33,116 nt of DNA from an uncultured Collinsella sp. (GCA_958348225.1 CATVYG010000025.1:1-33116); one strand, 5' to 3'. Shown: positions 16,074 to 24,713, counted from the first letter of the stretch. The notes: generated by a model not told the origin, from the sequence alone. Numbers and translations: made by a program.

Positions 16074-17895
16074 GGCGCTCACCCCCTTCCAAGGGCAATC
16101 CGCTGGGGACGGAGGAAAACGGATCATTCGCGCAGCCATCGTCGCTGCCATCGCCGGTGTCCGCGTTCCCCGCAAACTCCATCTGCGAGGCGTAAATCTC
16201 CTGGTAGATGTTGTCGCCCGCCAGCAGTTCCTCGTGCGTGCCCACGCCGTGGACACGACCGTCGTCCAACACCACAATGCGATCGGCATCCATGACGCTC
16301 GCGATGCGCTGGGCGATGATGAGCACGGTCGTATTGGGAATCCGAGCGATGTGCTCGCGAATCTTAGCGTCGGTCGCCATATCGACCGCGCTGGTGGAGT
16401 CATCAAAAATGAGCACGCGCGGATGCTTGAGCAGCGTGCGCGCAATGCACAGGCGTTGCTTCTGGCCACCCGAAACACCGGCGCCGCCTTGGCCCAACTC
16501 GCCGTCCAGCCCGCCGATGCGATCAAGGAACTCGTCCACGCACGCCGCGCGGCAAGCCGCGAGGAGCTCATCGTCCGACGCCTGCGGATTGCCCCACTGC
16601 AGGTTCTCACGCACGGTGCCCGTGAACAGCACATTCTTCTGCAGCACAATGCCCACCGCGTCGCGCAAGGTAGCCAGGTCGTAGTCACGCACGTCATGTC
16701 CGCCCACAAGCACGGCGCCCTCGGTGGCGTCGTACAGGCGCGCAATCAGCTGCACAAGCGAACTCTTGCCCGAACCCGTGCCGCCGAGGATGCCCACCGT
16801 CGAGCCGCTCTCGATGCGAAGGTCGATATGCTCGAGCACATCCTCGACTGCATCCGCACGGTATTTAAAGGAAACGTCGCGAAACTCGATACCGCCGTCC
16901 GCTGGCGCCGCAGTCGCGAGGTCTCCCACAGGGTTGGCGATAAAGGGCTCTTCATCGAGCACCTCTGCGATACGGCCCACACTCGTGAGAGCGCGCGTAA
17001 GCAGCAAAAATACGTTGGAGATCATCATGAGCGAGTTCATGATCAGCAGCACGTAACTCATAAAGCCCGTGAGCGAGCCCACGCCCAAGCGACCTTCGAT
17101 GATCATGCGGCCGCCAATCCACAGAATGGAAAGCGCCGCCACGTACATCGACAGCTGAAACACCGGCAGGTTGAGCACGGCGGTGCCGAAGGTCTTGGTC
17201 GCCGTGCCGGCGAGCTCGGTATTGACGGTGTCGAACTTGGCCTCCTCGTGCTCGGTACGAACGTAGGCCTTGACGGCACGCACGGCGGTGAGGTCTTCCT
17301 GTACCACGCCGTTGAGGTGGTCCATCGAGGTCTGGAGTTGGCGGTAGAGCGGACTGACGCGATAGGTGATGACACCCAGCACGATTGCCAGCACGGGCAA
17401 GATGATCGCAAAGACGGTGGCGAGCGGGCGCGACAGCATCAGCGCGTAGATAAGGCCGACGATAAGCGTCACCGGGCCGCGCACCGTAGGGCGAAAGCCG
17501 TTGCTCACAGCATTTTGGATAACGGTGATGTCCGTGGTCATGCGAGTGACGAGCGAGCTGACGTCGTAGTTGTCCAGGTTACCAAAAGCGAGCGTCTGAA
17601 TCTTTTTGTACTCGGCCTCGCGCAGGTTAGCGCCTAGGCCCGAGGCAACGCGGGCGGACGTGTGTGCATAACCCAAGCCCAGTACCAGCGAAAGCGCAGC
17701 GCACACCAACATGTACGCGCCCTGCAGCAGCATGTAGTTGATATCACCCGCAGGCACGCCCACATCGATGATGTTGGCCATGATGACCGGGATAAACAGC
17801 TCGAGCACCGTCTCGACCGACACAAAGAACACGCCGAGAATGGCATCGCGACGGTATGCCCCTAGATAAGAAAACAGTATTTTGAGATTGCGCAC
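16066..17895 (-). CDS. ABC exporter half-transporter with degenerate ATP site
   Basis: A 609-residue partner subunit. Walker A GGTGSGKSS (371-379) and signature VSGGQ (474-478) are intact, but the Walker B glutamate is Asp (FDDS, Asp499) and the H-loop histidine is Gln (IAQR, Gln529). This is the known asymmetric pattern of heterodimeric exporters such as TM287/288 and BmrCD, where one site hydrolyses poorly. The start is a GTG at 17895 with a weak GGGGGTTGA upstream; an ATG nearby is out of frame. The C-terminal tail (about 580-609) extends past the usual end, and residues 591-597 (DPFSSVP) are encoded by a REP-C repeat. Divergent from the MATE gene. Confidence 0.92.
   Translation of the reverse strand: MRNLKILFSYLGAYRRDAILGVFFVSVETVLELFIPVIMANIIDVGVPAGDINYMLLQGAYMLVCAALSLVLGLGYAHTSARVASGLGANLREAEYKKIQTLAFGNLDNYDVSSLVTRMTTDITVIQNAVSNGFRPTVRGPVTLIVGLIYALMLSRPLATVFAIILPVLAIVLGVITYRVSPLYRQLQTSMDHLNGVVQEDLTAVRAVKAYVRTEHEEAKFDTVNTELAGTATKTFGTAVLNLPVFQLSMYVAALSILWIGGRMIIEGRLGVGSLTGFMSYVLLIMNSLMMISNVFLLLTRALTSVGRIAEVLDEEPFIANPVGDLATAAPADGGIEFRDVSFKYRADAVEDVLEHIDLRIESGSTVGILGGTGSGKSSLVQLIARLYDATEGAVLVGGHDVRDYDLATLRDAVGIVLQKNVLFTGTVRENLQWGNPQASDDELLAACRAACVDEFLDRIGGLDGELGQGGAGVSGGQKQRLCIARTLLKHPRVLIFDDSTSAVDMATDAKIREHIARIPNTTVLIIAQRIASVMDADRIVVLDDGRVHGVGTHEELLAGDNIYQEIYASQMEFAGNADTGDGSDDGCANDPFSSVPSGLPLEGGERHA
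16096..16125 (-). repeat. REP-C palindromic repeat inside ABC transporter coding end
   Basis: Matches 24684-24713 in reverse orientation at 27 of 30 bases, including 21 identical bases in a row (16105-16125). On the coding strand it reads GATCCGTTTTCC onward and encodes DPFSSVPSGL in the C-terminal tail. The second arm has decayed (AGCGGATT against AACGGATC). Confidence 0.8.
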
Positions 17896-17936
17896 GCAGG
17901 TTCAACCCCCATCAAACGTTGTTCGCAAACGCACGT

Positions 17937-18047
17937 ATTATTGCGCGCCGAATAATGGTGTCAAGTATTCCGAAATCGTTTTCTGCAAGGTTAACGCCGG
18001 CGGCGAGTTCTCGTGACGTGTGTCCATATTCACTCGGAATAATGGTG
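17937..18047. promoter_or_regulatory. Repeated motif upstream of the ABC exporter genes
   Basis: GAATAATGGTG occurs at 17950-17960 and 18037-18047. ATTATT/AATAAT forms a dyad at 17937-17956, and TATTCCGA (17966-17973) is inverted as TCGGAATA (18034-18041). These lie in the 262-bp gap between the divergent ABC and MATE genes and may be operators for the exporter. No regulator for them is evident in the window. Confidence 0.35.
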
Positions 18048-18083
18048 CGCGTGACTTTTTTCGCCCGGCACCCAACACAAACC

Positions 18084-18114
18084 TTGACTCTACAATCGTT
18101 GTAGGGTTTTCACT
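18084..18114 (+). promoter_or_regulatory. MerR-type promoter/operator of the MATE-merR operon
   Basis: -35 TTGACT (18084-18089) and a weak -10 TTCACT (18109-18114) are separated by 19 bases. The spacer holds the dyad CTACAATCGTTGTAG (18090-18104), extended by outer AC/GT. A dyad inside an over-long 19-bp spacer is the hallmark of promoters that MerR-family activators untwist. It fits the MerR gene two positions downstream. Confidence 0.75.
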
Positions 18115-18157
18115 ACACTGGTACATAAACAAACCCAGCCAGAAAGTGCCCCCGCCC

Positions 18158-19504
18158 ATGGAACACGACCTCACACGCGGCAATGTCCTTAAGACCATCG
18201 CGGTCTTTGCCCTGCCTTATATGCTCTCGTACTTTTTGCAGATGCTCTACGGCATGGCCGACCTGTACATGATGGGGCAGTTTAGCGGCGCCGCCGGCAT
18301 CACCGCCGTGGGCAATGGCGCGCAGACGCTCTATATCATTACCGTGACGCTCGTGGGCCTGGCCATGGGAACGACGGTCATCGTCGGCCATGCCGTGGGC
18401 TCGCGCCGCTTTGACCGCGCCGAGACCGCCATCGGCAATACTATCACGCTGTTTATGGGCGTCTCGGTGGTACTGGCCGTCATCTTGTTTGCACTATGCC
18501 CGCAGGTTGTGGCGCTCATTGGCACGCCGCCCGAGGCGGTCGAAGGCACCGCCGCCTACCTGCGTATCTGCTTTGTCGGCATTCCGTTTATCGCCGCATA
18601 CAACATTCTCTCGGCCATCTTTCGCGGCCTTGGCGATTCGCGCTCGCCCATGTACGTGATCGGCGTGGCATGCATCATCAACATCGCGCTCGATTTTCTG
18701 TTTATCGGCCACATGGGGCTCGGCCCCGTGGGCGCGGCACTCGGCACGGTAACCGCCCAGACGGCAAGCGTTGCCCTCGCGCTTGTGTGGCTTAAGAGCC
18801 GCCGCACGAACATCCACGTTAAGCGTAGCGACCTGCGCCCCCAGCCCGAGGTGCTCAGCAGCATTCTTAAGATCGGCGTGCCCGTGGCAGTACAGGACGG
18901 CTGCATCCAGGTGGCTTTTATGTTTATCACCGTCATCGCCAACCATCGCGGCCTGGTCGACGCCGCCGCCGTGGGCCTGGTCGAGAAGATGATCAGCTTT
19001 TTGTTCATTGTGCCGAGTTCCATGGGTGCCACCGTCAGCGCGCTCACGGCGCAAAACGCCGGCGCGGGCAAGGGCGACCGTGCACGTCAGGTACTCAAGG
19101 ACGCCATGACCATATCGGTAGTGTACGGCTGCCTAATCACGGTGCTGATGTGGCTGGTGGCGCCGGCGTTTATCGGCTTTTTTGCCAAGGACCCCGCGGT
19201 GGTCGCGGCCGGCGCCGGCTATATGCACAGTTATATTTTCGACGCAATCTTTGCCGGCATCCACATTTGCTTTAGCGGCTTTTTCGCTGCGTATGGCAAG
19301 AGTTACATCGGCTTTGCGCACAACGTGCTGGCGGTGGCGCTCATTCGCGTGCCCGGCGCCTGGCTGCTGTCGAACGCCTATTCCGATACGTTGTTTCCCA
19401 TGGGCATCGCCTCGCCGTGCGGATCGATTTTGTCGGCAGTCATCTGTGTTGTCGCATTTACCGTACTCAACCGCCGCGGAGCTTTTGACAAGTTGGTAGC
19501 GTAG
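18158..19504 (+). CDS. MATE family multidrug efflux transporter
   Basis: A 448-residue protein with twelve hydrophobic helices in two similar halves. It opens with a MATE-typical N-terminus (LPYMLSYFLQMLYGMADLYM) and has a matching second-half block around residues 250-290 (ILKIGVPVAVQDGCIQVAF). It probably exports cationic or aromatic compounds using a sodium or proton gradient. I chose the ATG at 18158: it gives the family-like N-terminus and a roughly 37-base leader after the MerR-type promoter, although the ribosome site (AGAAAG) is weak. The frame extends upstream to 18020, across that promoter, so the longer start is rejected. The MerR regulator gene follows 55 bases downstream. Confidence 0.92.
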   Translation: MEHDLTRGNVLKTIAVFALPYMLSYFLQMLYGMADLYMMGQFSGAAGITAVGNGAQTLYIITVTLVGLAMGTTVIVGHAVGSRRFDRAETAIGNTITLFMGVSVVLAVILFALCPQVVALIGTPPEAVEGTAAYLRICFVGIPFIAAYNILSAIFRGLGDSRSPMYVIGVACIINIALDFLFIGHMGLGPVGAALGTVTAQTASVALALVWLKSRRTNIHVKRSDLRPQPEVLSSILKIGVPVAVQDGCIQVAFMFITVIANHRGLVDAAAVGLVEKMISFLFIVPSSMGATVSALTAQNAGAGKGDRARQVLKDAMTISVVYGCLITVLMWLVAPAFIGFFAKDPAVVAAGAGYMHSYIFDAIFAGIHICFSGFFAAYGKSYIGFAHNVLAVALIRVPGAWLLSNAYSDTLFPMGIASPCGSILSAVICVVAFTVLNRRGAFDKLVA

Positions 19505-19559
19505 CGAGGCGACACAGGCTGGCACCTCTCCCCTGCTTTTTACCGAAAGGAGCGGTCCT

Positions 19560-20399
19560 GTGACCGACACGCCAAGTGAACATACTGAGGGCCTGCTCCG
19601 CATTGGCGAGATTGCGCGCCTGTTTAACCTGAGCGTGGGCACGCTACGTCATTACGAGCAGATGGGCTTGCTGGATCCGACGCACATCGATCCGGCAAGT
19701 GGATACCGCTACTACGGATCGCGGCAGCTCTCCACCCTCAACACCATCAGTCATCTGCGTGTTCTCGACTTGCCGCTCGCACAAATCCGTGAGTTTGTGA
19801 CCACGCGCGATGTGGACCTCATGCAGCGGCAGCTGGCGCAGCAGCAGGAGCTCATCAAGCGCAAGCGCCGCGAGCTGGAGCGCGTGTCGCGCAAGATCGA
19901 CAACCGGCTTGCCCTGCTTCACGATGCCCTGAACACCGAGCTCGATACCATTTGCACAATCGATGCGCCCGAGCTTCGCTGCGCCGTATTGCGCGAACGC
20001 GTCAAGCCTACCGACGCCTATGCGCTGGAGTGGCAGATTCGTCAGCTGCAGAAGGGCCAGCACGAGACCTTTGTCTTTCTGGGCAACTTAGGCGTCGGGA
20101 TTAGCGCCGTGCGCCTCGCCGCCGGCGACTTTGACGGCTACGACGAGGTCTTTATGCTGCTCGATGACACGGACGATTACCTGGGCGATGTCGAAGTACG
20201 TCCCGCCGCGCGGTGTCTGACGGTCAGCTTCCGCGGCACGCACGGTCAGGCGGCCCCGCGCTATGAGCGCTTACTCGATTACATGCACGAGCGCGACCTG
20301 TCCCCCGCCGGTCCCTCGCGCGAAATCGCCCTCATCGACGACATCATCAGCGACGACCCAGGGGCGTATGTGACGAGGATCGCGATACCGGTCCGCTAA
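19560..20399 (+). CDS. MerR-family regulator with GyrI-like effector domain (BmrR/TipA type)
   Basis: A 279-residue one-component regulator. A winged helix-turn-helix (about 12-80: IGEIARLFNLSVGTLRHYEQ, then GYRYY) leads into an antiparallel coiled coil (about 85-125, rich in Gln/Lys/Arg) and a C-terminal region resembling the GyrI-like drug-binding fold. The GTG start at 19560 has AAAGGAG 7 bases upstream. It lies 55 bases after the MATE gene in the same direction, so regulator and pump probably share the 19-bp-spacer promoter at 18084-18114. It would sense a pump substrate and activate both genes. The effector is unknown. Confidence 0.9.
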   Translation: MTDTPSEHTEGLLRIGEIARLFNLSVGTLRHYEQMGLLDPTHIDPASGYRYYGSRQLSTLNTISHLRVLDLPLAQIREFVTTRDVDLMQRQLAQQQELIKRKRRELERVSRKIDNRLALLHDALNTELDTICTIDAPELRCAVLRERVKPTDAYALEWQIRQLQKGQHETFVFLGNLGVGISAVRLAAGDFDGYDEVFMLLDDTDDYLGDVEVRPAARCLTVSFRGTHGQAAPRYERLLDYMHERDLSPAGPSREIALIDDIISDDPGAYVTRIAIPVR

Positions 20400-20507
20400 T
20401 CACTACCATTTATCGAGCAATTCCATCCATTTACCTTAATCCGAATTAGATTGTATTATGTAGCAAATAAAATGACAGCATATTGCCCCCCATAGGCAGG
20501 AGACATT

Positions 20508-21680
20508 ATGCCCAGAGTTCAATCACGTCGCTCGTTTCTTCTCGGCCTAGCCTCGATCATCGGCTTATCCGCGTCACGCCCAACAAGAGTATTCGCTGCC
20601 GACTCAAACTCATCCGTCGCTTTTACATCAGACCTAGCACAAGACTACGCACTTTCCCTGTTGCCCATCGTCGACGGATCCGCGAACTTAGAGATCGAGC
20701 AAATCGTTCCCGTATGCCAACAAATCGGCCTTATCTGTGGCTATGAAATCAGTGTCACAAGGGAAGGAAGCCCTTACGGTTATTTAATACTTGACGCATC
20801 ATATCCTGGGCTTCTGAAGGAGATAACCCTCGGCGATACCATTCTTCCGATTTCAGCTTCTCTATCAAACGCCATTTCAACTTATTCCGGCCAACAGGCC
20901 ATAAACCCAACCGTACTAATTTCGTACAACGATATTGAATATGGAACTTTGGTGCCAGGAACTAGAGACTGTGTAACCAACTATAACAATATACGGTCTG
21001 TCCCGATTGTCACCGAAAAGGGTATAGCACCTCAAAGCAATAACCCAACTTCATGGAATGCAGTCATTATCAATGAAGATGACTTGATGTTGCATTTCCA
21101 AATAGACGATTTAAACGGAATACCGTTCCGAGGAGTCTCGGAATCATTAGTTGAAGCCCGCACTAATAAGTATGCATGCGTCGTTTCTGCCTTGTACGCT
21201 GTATCAATGCATTACGGTCTCACCAGTTCAAACGCTAATCAATTTAATCCCGATTATTATAAAGAAATATGGAACGTCACTGGCACAACAACGTATAAGA
21301 CCAATGATCAGGGCGTCGAGTACGGAAGCACGATCATCCCAGATGGAATTGTTCCGTTTAAAAGTCTTGCCGCTCAAAAGGGTAGAGCACTTAATACTCA
21401 ATTTTTCGGTTATCAGCCTCAATTCGCTCAGTACAGAGCAACTATCGATCAAGGGAATATCGGCTTGTATCATATGTGGATCAACAGCCGAAACAGTGAA
21501 GGATCCGTCGAGCTATCAGGTCATACAGTCACGGTAACTGGCTATTTTACTGGGCATAATGGAAGCTCTGGCATCGAACTGCAGTGGCTCGAAGTATTCG
21601 ACGGATGGAACACTTATCCCCGAGCGATTAACTATGCAACGCCCAATATGGTCAAATTGAACGGAACAGTCTTTTGGTAG
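20508..21680 (+). CDS. Tat-exported papain-fold cysteine protease-like protein
   Basis: A 390-residue exported protein. The N-terminus carries a twin-arginine motif (SRRSFLL, residues 6-12), a hydrophobic stretch and a likely VFA/A cleavage at 30. Residues about 40-115 resemble the propeptide region of C10-type proteases. A candidate catalytic triad is Cys224 (NKYACVVSALYAV), His339 (SGHTVTVTGY) and Asp365 or Asn368 (VFDGWN), an order typical of C10/C39/C47 papain-like peptidases. The ATG at 20508 has AGGAG 5 bases upstream. It is clearly AT-richer than its neighbours and uses different codons, a sign of transfer. The lipoprotein gene follows at once. Exact family and substrate are uncertain. 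Confidence 0.7.
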   Translation: MPRVQSRRSFLLGLASIIGLSASRPTRVFAADSNSSVAFTSDLAQDYALSLLPIVDGSANLEIEQIVPVCQQIGLICGYEISVTREGSPYGYLILDASYPGLLKEITLGDTILPISASLSNAISTYSGQQAINPTVLISYNDIEYGTLVPGTRDCVTNYNNIRSVPIVTEKGIAPQSNNPTSWNAVIINEDDLMLHFQIDDLNGIPFRGVSESLVEARTNKYACVVSALYAVSMHYGLTSSNANQFNPDYYKEIWNVTGTTTYKTNDQGVEYGSTIIPDGIVPFKSLAAQKGRALNTQFFGYQPQFAQYRATIDQGNIGLYHMWINSRNSEGSVELSGHTVTVTGYFTGHNGSSGIELQWLEVFDGWNTYPRAINYATPNMVKLNGTVFW

Positions 21681-21685
21681 ACCGG

Positions 21686-22072
21686 ATGGCACCATCAAAA
21701 TGCTATGGCACCACGGCCTTTGCCCTGGTTACGATATTGGTGATTTTCGCTATGTTTGCATCCGTTTCTTCATGCACAGATAGAGCCCGCTATAGCGGAG
21801 GAGATGATTACCTTGTCTTTGGAGCCGGCAGCGTTCATTCTATTGAGGGAACGGAACTCGTAATCCAAACAGACAACAGTCCCCGCTACACCGACGCTGG
21901 AAAGCAAACCCGGATTACATTCCCCTCATCTGGCCGAATCAAAGACAAGCTTTCCCAAATCAAAGTTGGGACAAGAGTTTCCTACTCACGCTTTGAGTCG
22001 GTAGACGCATCTGGATCATACGAGGGAAACGATATCGAAATTGAACAGGCAAATACTATAAGGAGATGTTGA
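21686..22072 (+). CDS. Small putative lipoprotein of unknown function
   Basis: A 128-residue protein with a membrane-spanning signal (about 10-27) ending in a lipobox VSSC (Cys30), so it is probably lipid-anchored outside the cell. The mature part is a compact beta-rich domain (FGAGSVHSIEGTELVI and VGTRVSYSRFESVD), perhaps OB-like, with no motif I recognise. I chose the ATG 5 bases after the protease stop; a TTG 12 bases earlier overlaps that stop and is also possible. There is no strong ribosome site, suggesting coupling to the protease. It shares the AT-rich composition of that gene. The two may act together as an exported protease and a partner or inhibitor, which is speculation. Confidence 0.7.
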   Translation: MAPSKCYGTTAFALVTILVIFAMFASVSSCTDRARYSGGDDYLVFGAGSVHSIEGTELVIQTDNSPRYTDAGKQTRITFPSSGRIKDKLSQIKVGTRVSYSRFESVDASGSYEGNDIEIEQANTIRRC

Positions 22073-22101
22073 GGAACTGAGCCTCTGCGCAGTTCCTCAA
22101 C
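22068..22101. terminator. Hairpin between convergent genes
   Basis: A perfect 12-bp stem (22068-22079 with 22090-22101) and 10-base loop. It includes the stop codon of the lipoprotein gene and lies 6 bases beyond the ligA stop on the other strand. It may end transcription from both sides, but it lacks a proper U-run. Confidence 0.5.
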
Positions 22102-22107
22102 AAATCA

Positions 22108-24336
22108 TTATGCCTCCGGGACCCTACCCGTCGCCAAAATCTGTTCAAGTGCCGCCTCATCCAACACGGGCACACCCAGCTGCTCGGCCTTGGTGAGCTT
22201 TGAGCCCGCTTTGGGGCCGGCGACCAGATAGCTCGTCTTCTTTGACACGCTGCCCGAAACCTTGGCGCCAAGCACCTTGAGTGCCGCGCCCGCCTCGTCG
22301 CGCGTGCGGTTGACGAGCGTGCCGGTGAGCACGAAGGTCAGACCCGCGAGTGGCTGTGCGTCGGCGAGCTCGCCCGCCACGCCAGCGTCGGCTGCGGCTT
22401 GCGCGTGCGCGGCGCCCAAGTCGACCTCGAGCGACAGGCCCGCCTGGCGCAGGTGCTCCAGCACGGCAAGGTTCTCGGGCACGGCCAGGAACTGCTTGAC
22501 GCTCGCCGCAATCTTGGGACCGATGCCCTCGCACTCGGCAATATCCTCTTCGCTCGCCAAGATGAGCTTGTCAATCGACAGGAATCGCTCGGCGATAACC
22601 TCGCCCACGCTCTTGCCCACGTGGCGGATGCCCAGGGCAAACAGCACGCGACCGAGCGGCTGGCTCTTGGACTTGTTGAGCTCGGCGACGATCTTTTCGG
22701 CCGTCTTGAGGCCTACCGGAATGGGGTCGCCCTTCTTGACGCCCTTTTTGCTGTTGGAGCTGGCATAGGTGCGGCCCGTGTCCAGTCCGGCGATGTCGTC
22801 GACCGTGAGCTGGTAGAAGTCCGCGACATCGTGGATCAGACCGGCGGCGATCATCTTGTCGACGATCTCGTCGCCCAGGCCGTCGACGTCCATGCAGCCG
22901 CGGCTCACCCAGTGGAGCAAGCGCTCCTTGAGCTGTGCGGGGCAGTCGATGGACACACAGCGGTAGGCAACCTCGCCATCCTCGTGGACCACGGGGCTGC
23001 CGCACACGGGGCAGGCCTCGGGCATCTGCCAGTCGACCGAATCGGCCGGACGCTTATCGAGCACCGGGCCCACGACCTCGGGGATTACATCGCCTGCCTT
23101 GTGCACGATGATAGTGTCGCCCTCGCGCACGTTTTTGCGACGAATCTCGTCGATGTTGTGCAGCGTGGCGCGCGCGATAGTGGAGCCGGCAACCGTCACC
23201 GGGTCGAACTCGGCGACCGGTGTGAGCACACCGGTGCGGCCCACCTGGATGCGAATTTCGCGCAGGACGGTCTGCTTTTCCTCGGGCGGGAACTTAAAGG
23301 CGATGGCCCAGCGTGGCGCGCGGGCAGTAAAGCCCAGGTCGAGCTGCTGCTGGAAGCTGTCGACCTTTACGACCACGCCGTCGATGTCATAGTCCAAGTC
23401 ACCGCGATGCTCGAGGGCCTGGGCGCAGAACTCGTGGACCTCGGCCGGCGTGGCGCAGCGTGCCACGTTGGGGTTGACGCTAAAACCGGCACTGCGCAGC
23501 CAATCGAGGAACTCGCGCTGGCTGTGGACGTGGAGCGGGTCGGTATCGGCGATGGCATAGATAAAGGTGGCCAGGTCGCGGCGCGCCGTGACCTTGGGAT
23601 CCTTTTGGCGCAGGCTGCCGGCGGCGGCGTTGCGCGGGTTGGCGAAGGGGTCGCGACCCTCGGCATCGGCCTCGTCGTTCAGGCGCACAAAGCTGCCCTT
23701 AGGCATATAGACCTCGCCGCGCACCTCGATGGTGCGCCCGCGGTCGGCGCCCATGTGAGCGAGCGCCGGCTCGGACAGGTGCATGGGCACGTCCTTGATG
23801 GTTCGCACGTTGAGCGACACGTCCTCGCCCGTGGTGCCGTCGCCGCGCGTGGCCGCGCGCACAAAGGTGCCGTTTTGGTAGGTAAGCGCCACGCCCAGGC
23901 CGTCGATCTTAAGCTCGCAGGTATAGGTAACGCTGCCGGCACCGAGGGCATCCTCAGTGCGCTGGAGCCATGCGTCGAGCTCATCCAGATCCATGGCATC
24001 GTCCATGGAATACATGCGCGCCATGTGCGTGACCGGCGTAAACTGCTCGCTCACATAACCGCCCACGCGCTGGGTATAGCTGTCGGACGTCACCAGGTCT
24101 GGGTAGGTGGCCTCGATTTCCTGCAGTTCAACGAGCATTTTGTCAAAGGCGGCGTCCGTGATCTCGGGCGCATCGAGCATGTAGTAGCGATAGGCGTGGT
24201 AATCGAGCTCGTGGCGCAGCTCGGCCGCGCGCGCTGCCGCCCGGGCATGGGCGTCGGTCGGTGCGGCGGCATCCGCGCTCGCGGGCGTTTCGGTATCGAT
24301 GTCCACGCCGTCACCAAACAGGCTCGATTGCTCCAT
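22108..24336 (-). CDS. ligA: NAD-dependent DNA ligase LigA
   Basis: A 742-residue replication and repair ligase that seals nicks using NAD. Seen in order: an Ia domain with the YHAYRYYMLD block, the adenylation motif ELKIDG (Lys143), an OB fold (GRTGVLTPVAEFDPV), a four-cysteine zinc finger (CPVCGSPVVHEDGEVAYRC to DCPAQ), a helix-hairpin-helix region, and a C-terminal BRCT domain (LAGLTFVLTG onward). It has about 35 extra residues at the N-terminus (Ala/Asp-rich) compared with many family members. The ATG at 24336 has AAGGAG 7 bases upstream. It is a single gene and essential in most bacteria. Confidence 0.97.
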   Translation of the reverse strand: MEQSSLFGDGVDIDTETPASADAAAPTDAHARAAARAAELRHELDYHAYRYYMLDAPEITDAAFDKMLVELQEIEATYPDLVTSDSYTQRVGGYVSEQFTPVTHMARMYSMDDAMDLDELDAWLQRTEDALGAGSVTYTCELKIDGLGVALTYQNGTFVRAATRGDGTTGEDVSLNVRTIKDVPMHLSEPALAHMGADRGRTIEVRGEVYMPKGSFVRLNDEADAEGRDPFANPRNAAAGSLRQKDPKVTARRDLATFIYAIADTDPLHVHSQREFLDWLRSAGFSVNPNVARCATPAEVHEFCAQALEHRGDLDYDIDGVVVKVDSFQQQLDLGFTARAPRWAIAFKFPPEEKQTVLREIRIQVGRTGVLTPVAEFDPVTVAGSTIARATLHNIDEIRRKNVREGDTIIVHKAGDVIPEVVGPVLDKRPADSVDWQMPEACPVCGSPVVHEDGEVAYRCVSIDCPAQLKERLLHWVSRGCMDVDGLGDEIVDKMIAAGLIHDVADFYQLTVDDIAGLDTGRTYASSNSKKGVKKGDPIPVGLKTAEKIVAELNKSKSQPLGRVLFALGIRHVGKSVGEVIAERFLSIDKLILASEEDIAECEGIGPKIAASVKQFLAVPENLAVLEHLRQAGLSLEVDLGAAHAQAAADAGVAGELADAQPLAGLTFVLTGTLVNRTRDEAGAALKVLGAKVSGSVSKKTSYLVAGPKAGSKLTKAEQLGVPVLDEAALEQILATGRVPEA

Positions 24337-24445
24337 AGCGGCACTCCTTCGCTCGATTTCAAACGGATACAAGAGTACCACCGGTCGCAACGGGGTCGAA
24401 TAGCGGTCTCAAACCGCACCGAATCGGCAGCCGCCAGACCGGGGT

Positions 24446-24646
24446 GGACAGTTAGTTCAGATACGTATAAATCCTAGAGCTGAATCAGGCACGAACACCC
24501 CTGTTTCAACTAATTTGGGCTCCTCGCGACCATGTAAACGTCCCGCTCTCCCTTCCAAACACCCATTCGAGCCCCATCCCAATCAAAAATTGCTTAAAAC
24601 GCATCCCAAGCTGCCCCAGATTTATACGTATCTGAACTAACTGTCC
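24446..24646. mobile_element. 200-bp element with 28-bp perfect terminal inverted repeats
   Basis: Bases 24446-24473 (starting GGACAGTTAGTTCAG) are the exact reverse complement of 24619-24646. One further T/A pair extends the match at the outside. The 145-bp interior has no convincing gene; a 66-codon minus-strand frame crosses it with no family signs. The layout is that of a MITE-like element or large cruciform. It sits upstream of ligA and downstream of the HtrA gene. No target-site duplication is obvious. Confidence 0.7.
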
Positions 24647-24683
24647 AGACCATTCCAGACCAGGCCTCTTGTCAGCCCCAAGC

Positions 24684-24713
24684 GATCCGTTTTCCTCCGT
24701 CCCCAACGGATCA
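24684..24713 (+). repeat. REP-C palindromic repeat, intact copy
   Basis: GATCCGTT and AACGGATC (8-bp arms) flank a 13-base loop TTCCTCCGTCCCC. It matches the copy inside the ABC transporter gene at 16096-16125 in reverse orientation, 27 of 30 bases. Confidence 0.8.

Noticed and set aside
16074..16745. N-terminal extension of the second ABC subunit
   Set aside because: The frame remains open by chance inside the upstream subunit gene. The extension is Arg/Ser/Cys-rich with no transporter features, and a good start with ribosome site lies at 16073.
24506..24706. 66-codon minus-strand open frame across the 200-bp inverted-repeat element
   Set aside because: It reads into the terminal repeat, has no recognisable motif and no convincing ribosome site.
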